DNA of 64,000 nt from positions 8,842,001 to 8,906,000 of the forward strand of contig JAJFZO010000094.1 in the NCBI GenBank assembly GCA_021397835.1, read 5' to 3'. This stretch comes from Moringa oleifera. Taxonomy: Eukaryota > Streptophyta > Magnoliopsida > Brassicales > Moringaceae. Shown one piece after another: positions 1 to 13,219 of the stretch (its first letter is position 1; each line of letters begins with the position of its first letter). The notes beneath the pieces were generated by a model that made no database searches, had not been told where the DNA came from, and saw nothing but the letters and a program-made list of their open reading frames with translations. The position numbers were made by a program, and so were the translations under genes.

Positions 1-1123
1 ACTTGCACCACAAAAGATGAGACAGTGTGGCTATGAGTACATTAGGCATCATTAAGCCAGAGAATACACTTTGTTGGGCGAGCAATTGCAGGTCCCCTCT
101 CTTTTACTTTCCAGTTTGTGTTATCCCTTTTAATTCCATGGTCAAAGCCATGGTGCTCCACCATCATTGGGCTATCAACTCCTACTACTATTTGGGACAC
201 CTAAAGACACTTCTTCCTGAGGACCATATAGTGCTCATCTCTGTCAATTAGAAGTAAAATTTTATGAAGCCACACACACACACACGTGTGTGTGTGTGTG
301 AGCGATGTCTATATCAAGAGATTCATGGAAGGTCCATGCTTGAAGAGAAGGACCCCTCCAACTTGTAGCCTATATATGATACTAGAGAAGACATGAGCAT
401 AAGTTTCTGTCTTATACCTGCATCCAAATCTAACAAGCCTTCACAAAATTTCACATTTGGAAGCATGCAGGTGCACTTTCACACCTAACTCCCTTTGATA
501 TAATGCTGTTAGTTAACCAACCAACCCTACAACATGGTTCAATGATTTCTGCTATCTAGCCTCCAAAACATATCCCTAGATTTTAAATTAAGATATAATA
601 ACAAACAAAAAAGGAGATCAGATACTTGTTGATCCTACCTACTTCAACAGCTCTGTACATTATTAATCCCATAGTACTAAAGCACCCCTTTCACTAGTTA
701 TTCCAATATCATCAACCCAAAAGTCTAAAATACAAAATAAGACATACTTCAGCAAACAAAACTCAGCATAGTCAACAAACCTCACAACCTTCAGGTAAGC
801 ATAAAGTCAAGCAAAAACAGATACTTCATTGTCAGTGCTCCAGGTTTCATTTGGTTTCAGCAGCTTATATCACTTCGATATCTAGTAAAAGAATAAAAAT
901 TTTGATGAGTAATGACACACTTCCGATTCACTGCAAAAGCAGCTTCTGCTTCAAAAGTTTATTTGAATACAATGAATCTCACATGAGGAGATTGACAATT
1001 ACTTAACTCATGGTTCTCGTTTTGATTTATTCCTATATATGTAAAAGCTATCATGCAGAAATTCGTGTCATAATCACTTACATTTTACTCTATGTTTAAA
1101 TTATCAGATGAACCTGTAGCTCC
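1..1123. other. Intergenic DNA and probable 3'UTR of the HMG-CoA lyase gene
   Basis: I see no convincing gene here. The part next to the lyase stop codon, perhaps the last 200-300 bases, is probably its 3'UTR and terminator, since that gene is read leftwards. The short open frames lack family similarity that I can recognise and have no splice-supported continuation. The one clear structure is an alternating purine-pyrimidine palindrome at 271-300. Confidence 0.5.
271..300. repeat. Palindromic (CA)n/(TG)n microsatellite
   Basis: A run of CA dinucleotides meets a run of TG dinucleotides at a central CG, giving a near-perfect 30 bp self-complementary stretch of alternating purines and pyrimidines. 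Such DNA can extrude as a hairpin or adopt Z-form. It is most simply a mutational product of a CA repeat. Confidence 0.9.
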
Positions 1124-4100
1124 TCATATCTTGGAGGCATCAGCTGTTGCTTGGCTTAATGCAATTGCTGTCTTGGAACAAGATCGCCGACCCAAATGCT
1201 TGCTGATGAAATCCCCAGCCAACATTAACTTTCCGAGGTCCACATTGGTTTTTACACCAAGCCCATTAAGCATATAAACAACATCTTCAGTGGCAACATT
1301 CCCAGAAGCTCCCTTCGCATATGGGCACCCACCTAAGCCAGCTACAGAGGAATCCACTGTGCTAATTCCCATCTGTCAAGATCACATTAGAAAGATGCTC
1401 AAATTAAAATCAGAGTTTCAATGGACTAATCATAGCTCTGATATACTAAGTTAAAGATACTAGATGGTGCAAACAATATGGCACTTATGTCTAAAACATA
1501 CTCTGTCACAGAGCAGTGACACAATGCCGCATCAGGGATCTGCAAGGGATTCATGAGGAACTAACATATAATTTTCTAAGTAAAGATTAGGTCAGACCAT
1601 ACTTATGGGCCTCAAACTATAACAAACATGTTTCAACATGGCTTATCCTTGAAGCACTTTCCAAGAGAACATGATCAAGTTTGGCTTATCTTATGCTTAC
1701 TTGGAGGGAAATTAAAATATTTGGAAGAGCTTGCCCATAAGTATCATGAAAGTGCACAGCCAGCTTATCAACAGGTACAACTGCCATGACAGCCTCAAGC
1801 ATGGGAATAACAGTACCTATGCCAAAGAAGGGGCAAAAAATAATAATAAATTTGTTTGCAAGATAAGACTATATACACACACACACACACAGAGACAAAA
1901 CATATACACACACATAAATGTATAGTCCAGGAAAAAGAAAGAAGTAATGATCAGTTAACCAAGCAAGTACTAGCTCTGGATCAGTCTACCAGACTCACAT
2001 GTACGTGATGAACATATTCAATATTCTACTAGGAGGCACAATAGAAAAAACTAAGAAAACAAACTTGGTGTAAGCATAAAATCCAAAAGATATGTAAATA
2101 TAAATATATTACTAAATGTTCATATGTGTGTTTGTGAATGTGTTATATGTCTCAGTGTCTCTATCACCTATGTGTCTGTATAACATGATTATTACATAAT
2201 AACAAAAACTAACAGAACATCTGAAGAAGTAGCTTATGCTGTTTATGTAATGCAAGCTCACCCAGAAACTTGCAGAGGTGAATATGAAGAGAGCGGCACA
2301 TGGAAGATCCAAAATGCAATTGAAGAAAGAGGTTTTACTAGCAAGCATGGAGAAGCAATAAAGAAACATGGAACTTCTGAAGATACGAGAATGACTTAAA
2401 AGCAAAACTACAAAGCAAAGAGAAGCTACATAGAAGATTAAATGTAAATTGAATGTATTTGCTCTCTGACAAAATAACAGGTGGTTTAGAACAATTACCA
2501 GGTGTACCAACTCCAATCGTATCACCAAGTGAGATCTCAAAGCAACCCATATCATAAAGCTCTTTTGCGATATATGCCACTTTAGAAGGAGAAATTGCTC
2601 CCTCCACTGGACACCCAACAACGCAAGATACATATCTGTGGAAGTTCATTACCAATTTATTCCTCTAAGAACCAACTAACATTCAGAAACTAAATAACAC
2701 CTAAAGATATATTGGTGTTATCACATGATAAAATATAAATTCAGAATTAGAACTACAAAAAGATGGCTAAAACTACTTCACAATACAACAGAACATAAGC
2801 CAACAATCAAACAAGCCAATAGGTTTTATCAATGTACTTTCCTTCAACATATCACCAAACAAAATATCCAGCTTGGCCACTTCTCTCACTCAGAAACATC
2901 TGAGGAAAAATAATAACCCTAGAACTACTACTAGTTGGAACATGGTACCAGCGACACCTCAGAAACAGGGGTGTATTACCTATCTGTACCAAAGTCTTAT
3001 TCATGCTATATCCAGCAGATGGTCTCCAACCACGTCAAAACATTCCTCTAAAGTTAGTGCTTTATGTACAAGACGAGAGAGGAAGGTAGACGAAAAGAGG
3101 GAGGAATTAGGTACAAAAAGGAGAAGTAATTACTAGCTCACTAATAAGATGCCCTCTGCCAGTACATAGAACATTATGGAGATTAGTCCAGTGCAAACTG
3201 AAATATACAAATTTCTTCCACCACAGGGGGGGAGAGAGAGAGAGGAAGAAAAAGGGACATACCCACGAACAGGAATTGAAAGCTGTTTTGCAGCACAAGT
3301 AACAGCACGGTAACGAGCAAGACTCTCTTCAATGCTACAGTTGATGTTTGACTTTGAGAAGGACTCAGAAGCTGATGCAAAGACTGCTACTCCCTTAACA
3401 CCTGCTGCAACAGCTGCTTCAAAGCCCTAGATGATTAGCTGCAGCAGGTCAGAAATTCCCACTTGCACCAGCATGCCATTAATGAACTCGAGGTTTTGAG
3501 AGAGAATTACCCACTTTTAAATTAGGAGTGAGAACAAAAAGTCTAGCACCCTCTTGGTTACGAACTGCATCCATCACATCCTTTGCATCTGCTAGCTATA
3601 AAGAAAAAATAAAAGAATGAAATTAAAGCCAAATTTCTAATTTACAATGGAACCAACTTCAAAGATTCAACTGATCTACTATCTTGAGATACAATCAACC
3701 ATAAATATATAAACAACATACTACATAACCATATTATACAACATAAATATGCATGCATACATCATGGACTTATGAATGGATGCATCCGACCACAAAATGT
3801 AAACAAGCAGCAAGAGATGGAATTGCATCTGACATTATAACTGATGAAAGTCACCACATCACAAAGTACGAAAACATAAACTCGCCATGATTACTTAACA
3901 ATACACAATATAAGTAGGATCTTCTGACCAAAAGGAAAGAAAAAAAGAATCTAATTTTGCCCTCACTTTCATCATACACTACAGGATGCAGAAAAGGCTG
4001 ATAACAAACTTAACATGAAATTTTATGGGCTAAGGACGCAATACTTTACTTCGCTTCTGCACGGTGATTAACCTGCTTCCATGCACATTTTGTATTTAAA

Positions 4101-5262
4101 CAAATAGCCTGACAATTTTCTAATGACAATCAAGACAAAATCATCATAACAAAAAACATGAAGTTAATAGAGGAATTATTTAAAAGAAGAGCATAAAAGA
4201 AGTAAAGAAAAACTGTGTAATTTATAGGCAAACCAATGACCAATTTACATACAAGTAATTCACAGTGCCAAAAAAAAAAAAATTGTTGGACTCAAGAATT
4301 TAACCCAACCATAAGCCTTTTTACCTGAGGAACCCATTTAGGTGATACAAAACTTGTAGTCTCAACTACAGATAATCCTGAAGAAACCAGCTTATGAATC
4401 AATTCAACCTTTATAGATGTAGGTACCATATTCTTCTCATTTTGCAATCCATCCCTTGGACCAACTTCTACTATCTTCACAAACTTTGGCATGCCTTTGA
4501 AAAACTGTTTTCATCCAAACAAAAAGCAGATAATGAATTCTACCATTGAAATGAATAAAAAGAGCAAATATCACTGACAAGCAAACAAACCAGAGAATGG
4601 AAATGGTGAACGGAAGAAAATGCAGATAGAAAAGCAAGCAGACGAGTACCATAACAAAGTACATAGTCATGAGCTGACGAGAAAAGAGCACAGGGTAAAA
4701 GATTATTACCTTATTTGTTATGTCTCGTATGTCCCTACCATTGCACCTGGAGTCATGTTGATAACCTAGCAAGTAATGTGAACCATAAGAATTTCCGAAT
4801 ACTGTACGCTTCCTCCCTAAATTTGAATTGGGCTGAAGGAGTCACCTTCAGACATGCCACGGCTATGTCTCTTCCATGGAAAAGACTCTCTGGTATAGTC
4901 CTCGTATTCTTGGCTGGAACCAACAAGGTTTCAGAAAATGTAAAACAAATTAAGGACTGGAATATGTAACAATTATATTTTAGGAACCAAAATATAATAA
5001 CAGAGACACCTTACAATGGCACTAAAAACTGTTAAATTACAAATTTCTAAATATGATTGTAACAAAGAGGAAAAGATCAGTGATCTCTCACATACTTGCA
5101 ACTATTGGATGTGCTGCAATTTCTTCCTTCAATCCAGCAGTTCCCCATACCCATATCATCAACTCTGGGCCGACAAGCACTAGATGAGAACCTCTGTATC
5201 CTATCTATGGTGGTCATGCTTGGCAACTTGTCCAGACCTAGTGGCTCCTCCAAACTGGACAT
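1124..5262 (-). CDS. HMGCL: Hydroxymethylglutaryl-CoA lyase, mitochondrial type (frame break in exon 2)
   Basis: This enzyme cleaves HMG-CoA to acetoacetate and acetyl-CoA, the last step of leucine breakdown in mitochondria. Eight coding exons can be joined on the minus strand: 5262-5096, 4913-4710, 4504-4325, 3595-3515, 3426-3263, 2635-2499, 1816-1701 and 1372-1124. Family hallmarks are present: [13 protein letters not shown] (substrate and catalytic Arg-Asp) in exon 3, HFHDTYGQ (metal-binding histidines) in exon 7, and the HMG-CoA lyase signature [14 protein letters not shown] with its active-site Cys in exon 8. The plant-type N-terminal extension beginning [16 protein letters not shown] is in exon 1. 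The joined length is 1,298 nt, one short of a multiple of three. Exon 2 reads [20 protein letters not shown] and meets a stop at 4819-4817, while the rest of that exon continues in the next frame into exon 3. All later exons join in frame. The gene may be intact with a sequence error, use a downstream start, or carry a real indel. Family assignment is very secure; integrity is uncertain. Confidence 0.93.
1861..1916. repeat. (AC)n microsatellite in HMGCL intron 6
   Basis: Two short AC runs separated by a few bases lie inside the intron between coding exons 6 and 7 of the lyase gene. This is a simple repeat; no function is indicated. Confidence 0.85.
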
Positions 5263-7960
5263 GGTAGCAAGAAAGACTGGGACATAGAAACAAATAAGGG
5301 TCTATAATGAACACTCACATAAAGTCTCTCTTCCTAATGAAAAATCAACATCAAACCACAGATAAACCACTCGTTCATGAAAAAAAAAATTCCAATTCAC
5401 TTCAAGATTCAAATTAACAATTTCTATTTTCCAGAAAATATGTTAAAATCAAGATAAAAATTTGCATTACATGATCTATTGTTGTTCAAGAAAACTCCTG
5501 CAGATCACTTACATACAAGCATCTTATGTTAAGTTCATCACCTATTGAAGTAGTTTTTCACTTCTTTTTCTTTTTCTCTTTCTTTTTATTTTTATTTTTC
5601 TTTGGCAGAAGGGTGACCATAAAGTTGCACAGATATAAAGTAACCAAGAAAGGCGAAAAACAAGCAACAATGTCACACAGCAGATTCAGACCAAATCAGA
5701 AGGAGAGACGTCTAAAGATAAATCACCGGGGAAACAACTAAGTGAACAGAATATTCAGAAATTCAATATGGTCCAAAGACCTATTCTGGAGAATGCATTA
5801 GGACTACCTCTGCAAATGAGTTTGTCTAAAATTACAACAGCGTTAGGTATGTAACATATTTGATAGTCCTTGACTAGCGGAGCTTAACTAAAACATGAAA
5901 CACAATGACCCCATTTTCTTTATTTTTCTAAAACTTCTTAGCTTCTATAGTTTAAATGTTAGAGGGATTAAGAACAACAAGCCATCAGTGACAATGGTTG
6001 GCCAGATGTAATATGCAATAAATTCAGGCCAATAGCATCTCTTTCTTCAGGCTTGGGCAATATTCAGGTCCAGAAATTTCATGGACATTAACCTTTGTAT
6101 ACAACAAAGAACAACAACCATAATAACAGTAGCCTCAAAAACAAATATAATAGAACTCTTGTAAGAAAGGAATTATAGGTCAGAATTACACCATACAGTC
6201 CATAACTTATAAACTAGACAAAGTCAAATTTCACCAATTCCATAACTTTCACTTACATCTATGAAGCTTTATCACAAGTATTTTATGCGCTATGCTAGGT
6301 ACTCAATTAACCATTCATTTTGTATATCACAACGCCTTCTATAAGCACATAGGTCATCTTGTCTTTCCCCAGTGATTGAGGCCTCCTCATTTGAGTTACT
6401 GAATTACTCTCAAATTACCTGCATTAAAGTAATGACTTACTTTGAACAGTTCCTATCATCTTGTAAACGTGATAAACAAAGTCATTTCCAAGTCTACAAT
6501 AGCTTAGTTTAGAACTCATCCAACAAGGCAATTCTTTGAGCTCAGCCCATTATTTAGTACCATGAGAAATTACTGCCCATTGAGTGGCCTAACAATTACC
6601 CTCTCATTTCAAAATAAGCTCATTGATCAGGTGAACTTCAGAATGCACTCTATCCCTGTTGCATTACAGTAAGCTGTGAACTTGTGGCCACCGAACAACC
6701 AGCAAAGAAAATATTCTCCAGTTATCATGTTCCAGTAAATGTAATATATGTTAATCATCTTGCAGCCACTAGCACTAATAGTGTATACAGTATTTAAATT
6801 CTTGAAGATTCAATTGGCTAAGAGACCTAAGGTGGAGGTTATCCCATTATATATGATTGCATCCTATCTAACTCCACTCCATCCCAGCAACCACATTGGT
6901 AGATGTGAATGAACGTCATATATAACATACTCAAGATGGAAGACCCTTTCAACTTTTTCCATTACATCAACACAAAGACAACTAATAAACAGACAAAAGC
7001 AGCTTTCATCTAAAGCTTGTATTACTCCTAACCAATAATTCCTTTTTGTTTCTGCATGATCACTGCTTTTTCTTCCTCTTTCTTCTTTAGGAAACTGGAC
7101 AGAGTCCTGCCCTGAGTTCCAAATTCCAATAATGGACCACGTATAACTGCTCTAGCATAATACATAAATAGGGAGTGTTAGATAAATGTGGCAAACATGC
7201 ACAAACAAATGCTTTATTTCAACTTGGAACCAGATATGCCTTGATATCCGCATTGTTGGTTAACCTCCGTCAGGGAATTTGCAAATTCATCCTTAGTTTT
7301 TGAGAGGTAATTTGGTCTCAAAAGAACAAGAAACATACTTCCCAACCAAAATATTAGCTAACATAACCCGATTACCCAATGCAACTTAATCATGAACTTC
7401 GTGGCCGAAAAAGAGAAAAACAACGGAAAGCAGGCATCAATCCGCCATCACTTCTCATAAAAAGTTTTCTAGCCAGCAATACCATATCCTTACTTTGGTT
7501 GCCAAGAAATGAAGCAAACGAATAGAAAACCGATAGCGAGCTTTTCACATTATCCCCTTGACTTCCTCCGAGCTAAAAGGAAGTAAAATAAGTGATTCCT
7601 CCTAATCAGTTTGAACAACACAAAAGAAAAAGAAAATTCCAATTTCTCCAATGTTTTCTTTCTATCCGCTGTTCTACTTACAGTCTCGATAAGCCAGACG
7701 AACATAACAAAGTCAAAAAAAAAAAAAAACAGCAAAGAGAAAGAAAAAACAAACAGACCTGAATTGGACGGGAAAAGGAGAGAGAGAGGGAGAGAGCGAG
7801 AGAACAGAAACAGATTCTGCAAAGAAAACAAAAATAACTCTAGCTTCGGAAGTATCCAGAGATTTCCAATATGGTAGGAGCGGTGGTAGAGAACAGAAGA
7901 GGAAGGGGAAACGGAACTGAGGAGAGAAGAGAAGGTAAGGCAACGCGGAGGTGGAGGTAG
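5263..7960 (-). other. Probable 5'UTR intron, first exon and promoter-proximal region of HMGCL
   Basis: No coding similarity is visible between the lyase ATG and about 7.96 kb. On the minus strand a plausible acceptor (TGTCCCAG) lies about 15 bases upstream of the ATG. A pyrimidine-rich, GC-richer segment at about 7760-7960 ends in a good donor (CAATTCAG followed by GTCTGT), typical of a plant first noncoding exon. I infer a leader intron of about 2.5 kb. Transcript data would confirm it. The remaining sequence is AT-rich and unremarkable. Confidence 0.5.
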
Positions 7961-10900
7961 ATGTTCACAAAGTTTAGTTTTGTTTGGTACGACAAATGAA
8001 AACGGGCCTTCCTTAGTCCTTACCTTCTTTGGTCTTGCTTTTTAAATTAATTTGGACTATTTTTTAATATTAAAAATCGTCTTTTTATTCAGACCCGGAT
8101 TGAAAAGCAGAAAGGCCGGGAAGTGGTGGCAAGCGGTTTTCAGTTGAAAGTTTGGTGACTTTCTCCCCCCTCAACCAAAAAAATTAATTAATTAATTAAT
8201 ATTTATTCATATGCATAAGGAAACAGTTACATAACTTTGCCGTGAATATTTATTTCTTTTATACATCTTAAAACTACTAGCATCTTTAAATATTTTATAA
8301 TTTAAAAATATATTAAGAATATTAGTCCTATAAAATCTTAATATTTATTAAATATTATTAACTAAATATTTATATTTAAAAAGTGACAAATCAAATTTTG
8401 ATCTATAAATTTGATCTAAATCAAATTTTATTCAAATTTTAAAAAATAAAAATATTTGAATTTTAAATTAAATATCTTATAAGACAAATGTTAACTTAAA
8501 ATTTTTCATAGATATTAAAAAATATTCAAACTATCATGACAAAAAATTTTATAAAAATTTAAATACTTAAAATATGTTTTAAAAATCATAATATTAAAAA
8601 ATTTAAAAATAGTATAATTACTTAAAAATCATGAAACTTTTCATGATGATAACTTTAACATTTTCTTATATGTGCAAAAAAATTTAAAGTCAAAATTCAT
8701 TTTATATAATCTTTAATTTGAATACTCTCAATTTTTTAATTTTTTGATAATATTTAATTTAGACCAACTGATAAATCAATATTCGATTTGTTACTTTTAA
8801 ATATAATAATTTGATTGGTAACGTAAAATAAACATTAAGATTTTATGATAACTTTATCCATATATTAATGATGATAATTTTTATTTATATAATTTTAAAT
8901 TTTAAATTTAATAATATTTGTTTATAAAATTTTAATTTTATATTAATTAAATGATCTTTATCAAAATATCATTAAATCTGCATTAAATGATAAATTTAAT
9001 CTTAAAATTAGCAAAGTTTTGAATTAAATAACAAGTCATAACTTAAATTTAAATTTAATAATAAATATAATCTTAGAAATTGAACTATATATAGATAAAA
9101 TAATTAACTCGTTTGGTTATCAAAATTTGATTTACGAAAATTTAAATTTAATTTTATTTATTAGATTTAGTTTTTATTTTTATTAATCTATTACCAACTT
9201 TTAATTTTTTTTTTTGCATTTATAAGTATGTCTTAAAAAAAAAAAAAAAAACAAAGCCTTCACTCTCCTATCTAACAAACTCTTTTATCTTAAAAAAATT
9301 GGTACCTACAATTTTAATTTTTAAATTTTTTATTATATTTTATTTGGTGATAATGAAAAATAAAATATATTTTATTTTTTTATGTATATTTATAAATAAT
9401 AAATTTTTTATTGGAATGGAGTAAGTTTATATAATTTTAATTGATATTTTATGTAAAATAAATTTATGTTTACATTTATATAAATTTAATAAAAATATTT
9501 GAATTTAGGTTTGTAATTCTTATATTTGTCATGTTTATGATTTTTCGTGTTTTTTTTCACATGTTTGTTTTAAAAATTTGTTATTCAATTTTTATTTATT
9601 TTAAATTTTAAAATAATCATAACATTAATAAAACCATAATACAAATTGCTTGATACAAGACATATATTGTAATTGCCATGAAATTTTTTATTATAAAAAA
9701 GATAACAATAAATTAATTTAACATATAATTACCAAAAATTGTAAATTAAATATATTAAATAGTATTGAATTTTAGTTTTAACATTATAACAAACATAGTA
9801 AATATAAAAATTATTAATATTCTAATAAATAGAAATATAAAAAAAATTAAAAATAATATTAACTTATTTCCTTCTCATGGCATAAATTTTCTATTGGTGA
9901 CTAACCAAACTTAAAGGCACATCCCTTTCTGTCCTTTTTCTTTTGGTAATTATGGAGGTTTATGTAACATAGTTATCCAATATTTTAATATTACCATATC
10001 AATAAATAATTTATTTTAATTATTATAAGAATTAAAGATGACAAATTAAAAATTTAATGGTGTGGAGGAGTTGGTGGAGATGTGGCTGAGGCGTTAGGCG
10101 AGCAAGCTGGCCAATAGCTTTACGAGCAATGTTCTAGAAGGTAATGTCGATCTCACATTTGCTCCAGTTGTGGCGGTTGGGTAATATTAATAAGCACCAG
10201 GAAAATAAGGAGAAAAAGACTGGAAAGAGAAATCTGAGGTCCCAATCAAAATTTGCCACGTGTCGATGAAGATGAGCTTTCATTTGTGACCTTTGACCTG
10301 TCGTTTCTTACGTAGATGGTAATCTAACCAAAGCTGGCAAAGGCGACACATACACATCAAATTAAATTATAGTTTTCCTATAGCTTTCAAAAATACATAA
10401 CCCATTTGAATGAGATTTCATGCTGTTGTGTAATAAAAATTATTTTATCAATTATTACAAAGGAAATCAAAACATATTTTAAATTATATTTGTTTTTTAA
10501 TTCAAAATATCAAACAAATTAATTATATATTCAATATTTTAATTTGTCTTAATTTATTTTTTATAATTTTTTAAATATATTATTTAATTTAAATTATGTA
10601 TAATAAATTTTGACTTAAATTTTCAATCTAAATTATATTATAAATTTTTACTTAAAGAGATATTCAAATTGAAAGATGTTTTAGAGTGAATTTTAATTTG
10701 AAATATTTAAATTAGTATTATATTAAATTTTATTTTAAAAAATTTTCACTATCAAAATCTAAAAAATTTATAAAAATAATTCATAAATTTAAAATTATTT
10801 AATTAACCGAAAATGATGTGTATAAATTTTTTGATTATTTTTTTTGTTTTAATCATGAAATTATTTTAATCTCTTACAATTATTGGAATTAAAATTCATT

Positions 10901-11566
10901 TTATATCAAATTAAAAGATCAAATGCAAATTTGATATAACTTTAAATTGGAAGGAGAGTTTAATTTAAGAAAATTTTTAATATTTATGCATTATTTTAAA
11001 ATATTTTTAGAATTTAAATATTTTTATTTTTTTAATTGTAAGAGATTGTACCATAGAGATGTTACCAAAATAAATAATATTTAACAAATCAAAAAATGTA
11101 AGAACGTCACGTCTATCAAATAAATTATAACATAATTTATCAATTAACATGCAAAATCATAACCATTTAAATATTTATTAAATATGTATTTTAAAATCAC
11201 GAAAGATCTCGTTATAAAAAGAATATAAAAAATGAATAACATCACCTTCTTTGAATAATATGTGAGTGAAAACGGTAATCTATTCCGTAAAAAGAAAATA
11301 TAAAGTATTTAATTAGACAATGAAATTATCCCTTAAATCATAAATCTAAAGAAAAAGTATATAATACAATAAGGACAAAAAGTTTTTAATGTATGACAGT
11401 GTTCAGGACTTTTAATCCATTTGAACAAATGGACAAAATAAATGTCTGCTTATTTTTTATAAATAAAAATATTATTTTAAAATGTAAATTCTTTTTGTAC
11501 AAAAGAAAAAAAAAAGTTTGGTTTGCATTAATTATGGCAGTGTGGTTAGGTTGACTTTCTCTTTTA
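7961..11566. other. AT-rich intergenic DNA
   Basis: This is very AT-rich spacer with short A/T homopolymers and TTAA repeats near 8180-8200. It lies between two divergent genes, so promoters of both probably sit at its edges and in the 12.5-13.2 kb stretch. A GC-richer patch at about 10,050-10,330 stands out, but I recognise no gene or repeat family in it. Confidence 0.6.
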
Positions 11567-12486
11567 GGCCATCTCCAATTCAAAACATTAAATTTAATAC
11601 TAATTTGGTGTTAAAAAAATCTTTTTAGAATATTTCAACACCAATTTTTTTTTATTTTTAATTTATTTACACCAAATTTGTGTTATAATATTATTTTAAT
11701 AATATAAATAATAATTATTAATAAAAATATTTACAAATATTAATATTTAACCATAAACAGTGAGTTAAAGTATAAGTCGAGATCACCAATTTGAAGGAGT
11801 TAGATCAATACTTTGGTGGTGTAGGAGGAAGTGGAGATGACTTTCCCACATTTTAAATAGTTCTAAGGTTAGTTTATTATTATTAAAGTATTTTAATTTT
11901 AATTAATATTGTAATTTTAGTTTAAGTTGTAATCGTTAATGTGTTGTTATATTTATTGTATTGTGTTATCAATTGAAAAAAATTTATTTTTATTATGTTC
12001 ATGCAAAAATTTAAATTATATCATAAATTATAAATTATTTTAAATTTTCATATATTTTTAAATAATAATATTAATACTATATATAATTTTATTATTAATT
12101 AAAATAAATTATTATTATTATTAATTTAAATAAAATAAAATTATATATTGAATATTGATCCTATTTTGAAGATCTTGATGAGATATTCTTAATAGTGTAA
12201 TTTTTTTCTAATAATATCATACATTTATTAAGTTATTGATCAAAAATTAATTTGATTTAAAACTTTTAAAAAATAATTTATAAAAAAAAATTATTTTAAG
12301 ATTTCACCAATTTGGCACAACACTGTAGCTGCACTAAATTGAAGAAATCAATTTACCTCTCATTGAAAACGGTTTCATTATATTTTTTATGGTAAAATGC
12401 TAAAATTAATTTACTATCTCGTTGTAAACGGTTTCATTATATTTTTAACGGCAAAATGCCGCTTTACCGTCTCCTTGAAAACGGCC
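11567..12486. mobile_element. Candidate PIF/Harbinger (Tourist-like) non-autonomous element
   Basis: The left end begins GGCCATCTCCAA, a start common in plant Tourist-like elements, and the right end finishes ACGGCC. Both are flanked by TTA (11564-11566 and 12487-12489), the usual target duplication of PIF/Harbinger transposons. Inside, AATTTAATAC...AATTTGGTG near the left end is matched in inverted orientation by CCAATTTGG...CACTAAATT near 12,310-12,342. The right end is extended by a short tandem repeat. About 920 bp, AT-rich, without a transposase frame. The terminal inverted repeats are imperfect and a three-base TSD is weak evidence, so the call is tentative. Confidence 0.42.
12350..12486. 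repeat. Tandem repeat, about 2.4 copies of a 55-60 bp unit
   Basis: The unit runs roughly TTTACC-TCTC-TTGAAAACGG, then TTTCATTATATTTTT and AAAATGC. It recurs at about 12,352 and 12,410, with a partial third copy at about 12,463. The block forms the right end of the candidate Harbinger-like element. Copies differ at several positions, so the duplication is not recent. Confidence 0.75.
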
Positions 12487-13219
12487 TTAGCAGGATCCAC
12501 ATGGAATATTGCAAGGACCACAGAAAAAATATCCTGTAAACTCAATGATTAGCTTGGCCAGCCTGTGAAATGAGGAAGGTGACAGACCGTTGGATGCGCG
12601 TGTATATATGTGATTTACGCTTTGGCTATTTTGATCGGCCTGTTTGCGATTATGCCGCGCAGGTGGGTGAGAGCATCGTGTGATGGTGAATTTGCAGTGC
12701 AGGAATAGTGATTGTTTCGTTCCATGGATGTTGCGGGCCGACCAAAAGGTCCGATGTCCGTGGCCCGCACGCATCTTCTTTCGGTTACGGCTTCTTATAT
12801 CTTTTCCAACTTGATGACTGTGCTTGTAAGAAAAGGATCGCAGTTTTTAAACTCATTAGGCCTCTGTATGGTGTCAGACTTCAAGCCCGTTTTAAAAATA
12901 GATTATCTATAACTAATTGTTTTTTAAAAAAGAAATTCATAAAATTTAAATTATATTGATTAATTATATACTTTTACAGAAGTTAAAATTTTAAATCTCG
13001 TATCAAAGTATTGAAACAATTAAATTAAAAGTAAGAACGAAAAAATGGAATAATTATGAGGTTATAATTATATTATCAAAATTGGACAATTCGAAGCTCC
13101 AACAGTCCACCATGGTTAACCCAATAAGGAGCCCGGCCCGGTTGGAACCCAAATATTTGCCACTAGCGGAAAACAAATCGAACCCTTCCTGGAGGCGCCG
13201 AGAAGAAAAGCGCCCGAAG
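12487..13219. other. Upstream region and 5'UTR of the methyltransferase gene
   Basis: The stretch at 12,490-12,900 is GC-richer than the DNA to its left and is followed by AT-rich sequence to about 13,080. The last 140 bases are probably 5'UTR. Short open frames occur but show no recognisable domain. Confidence 0.4.
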
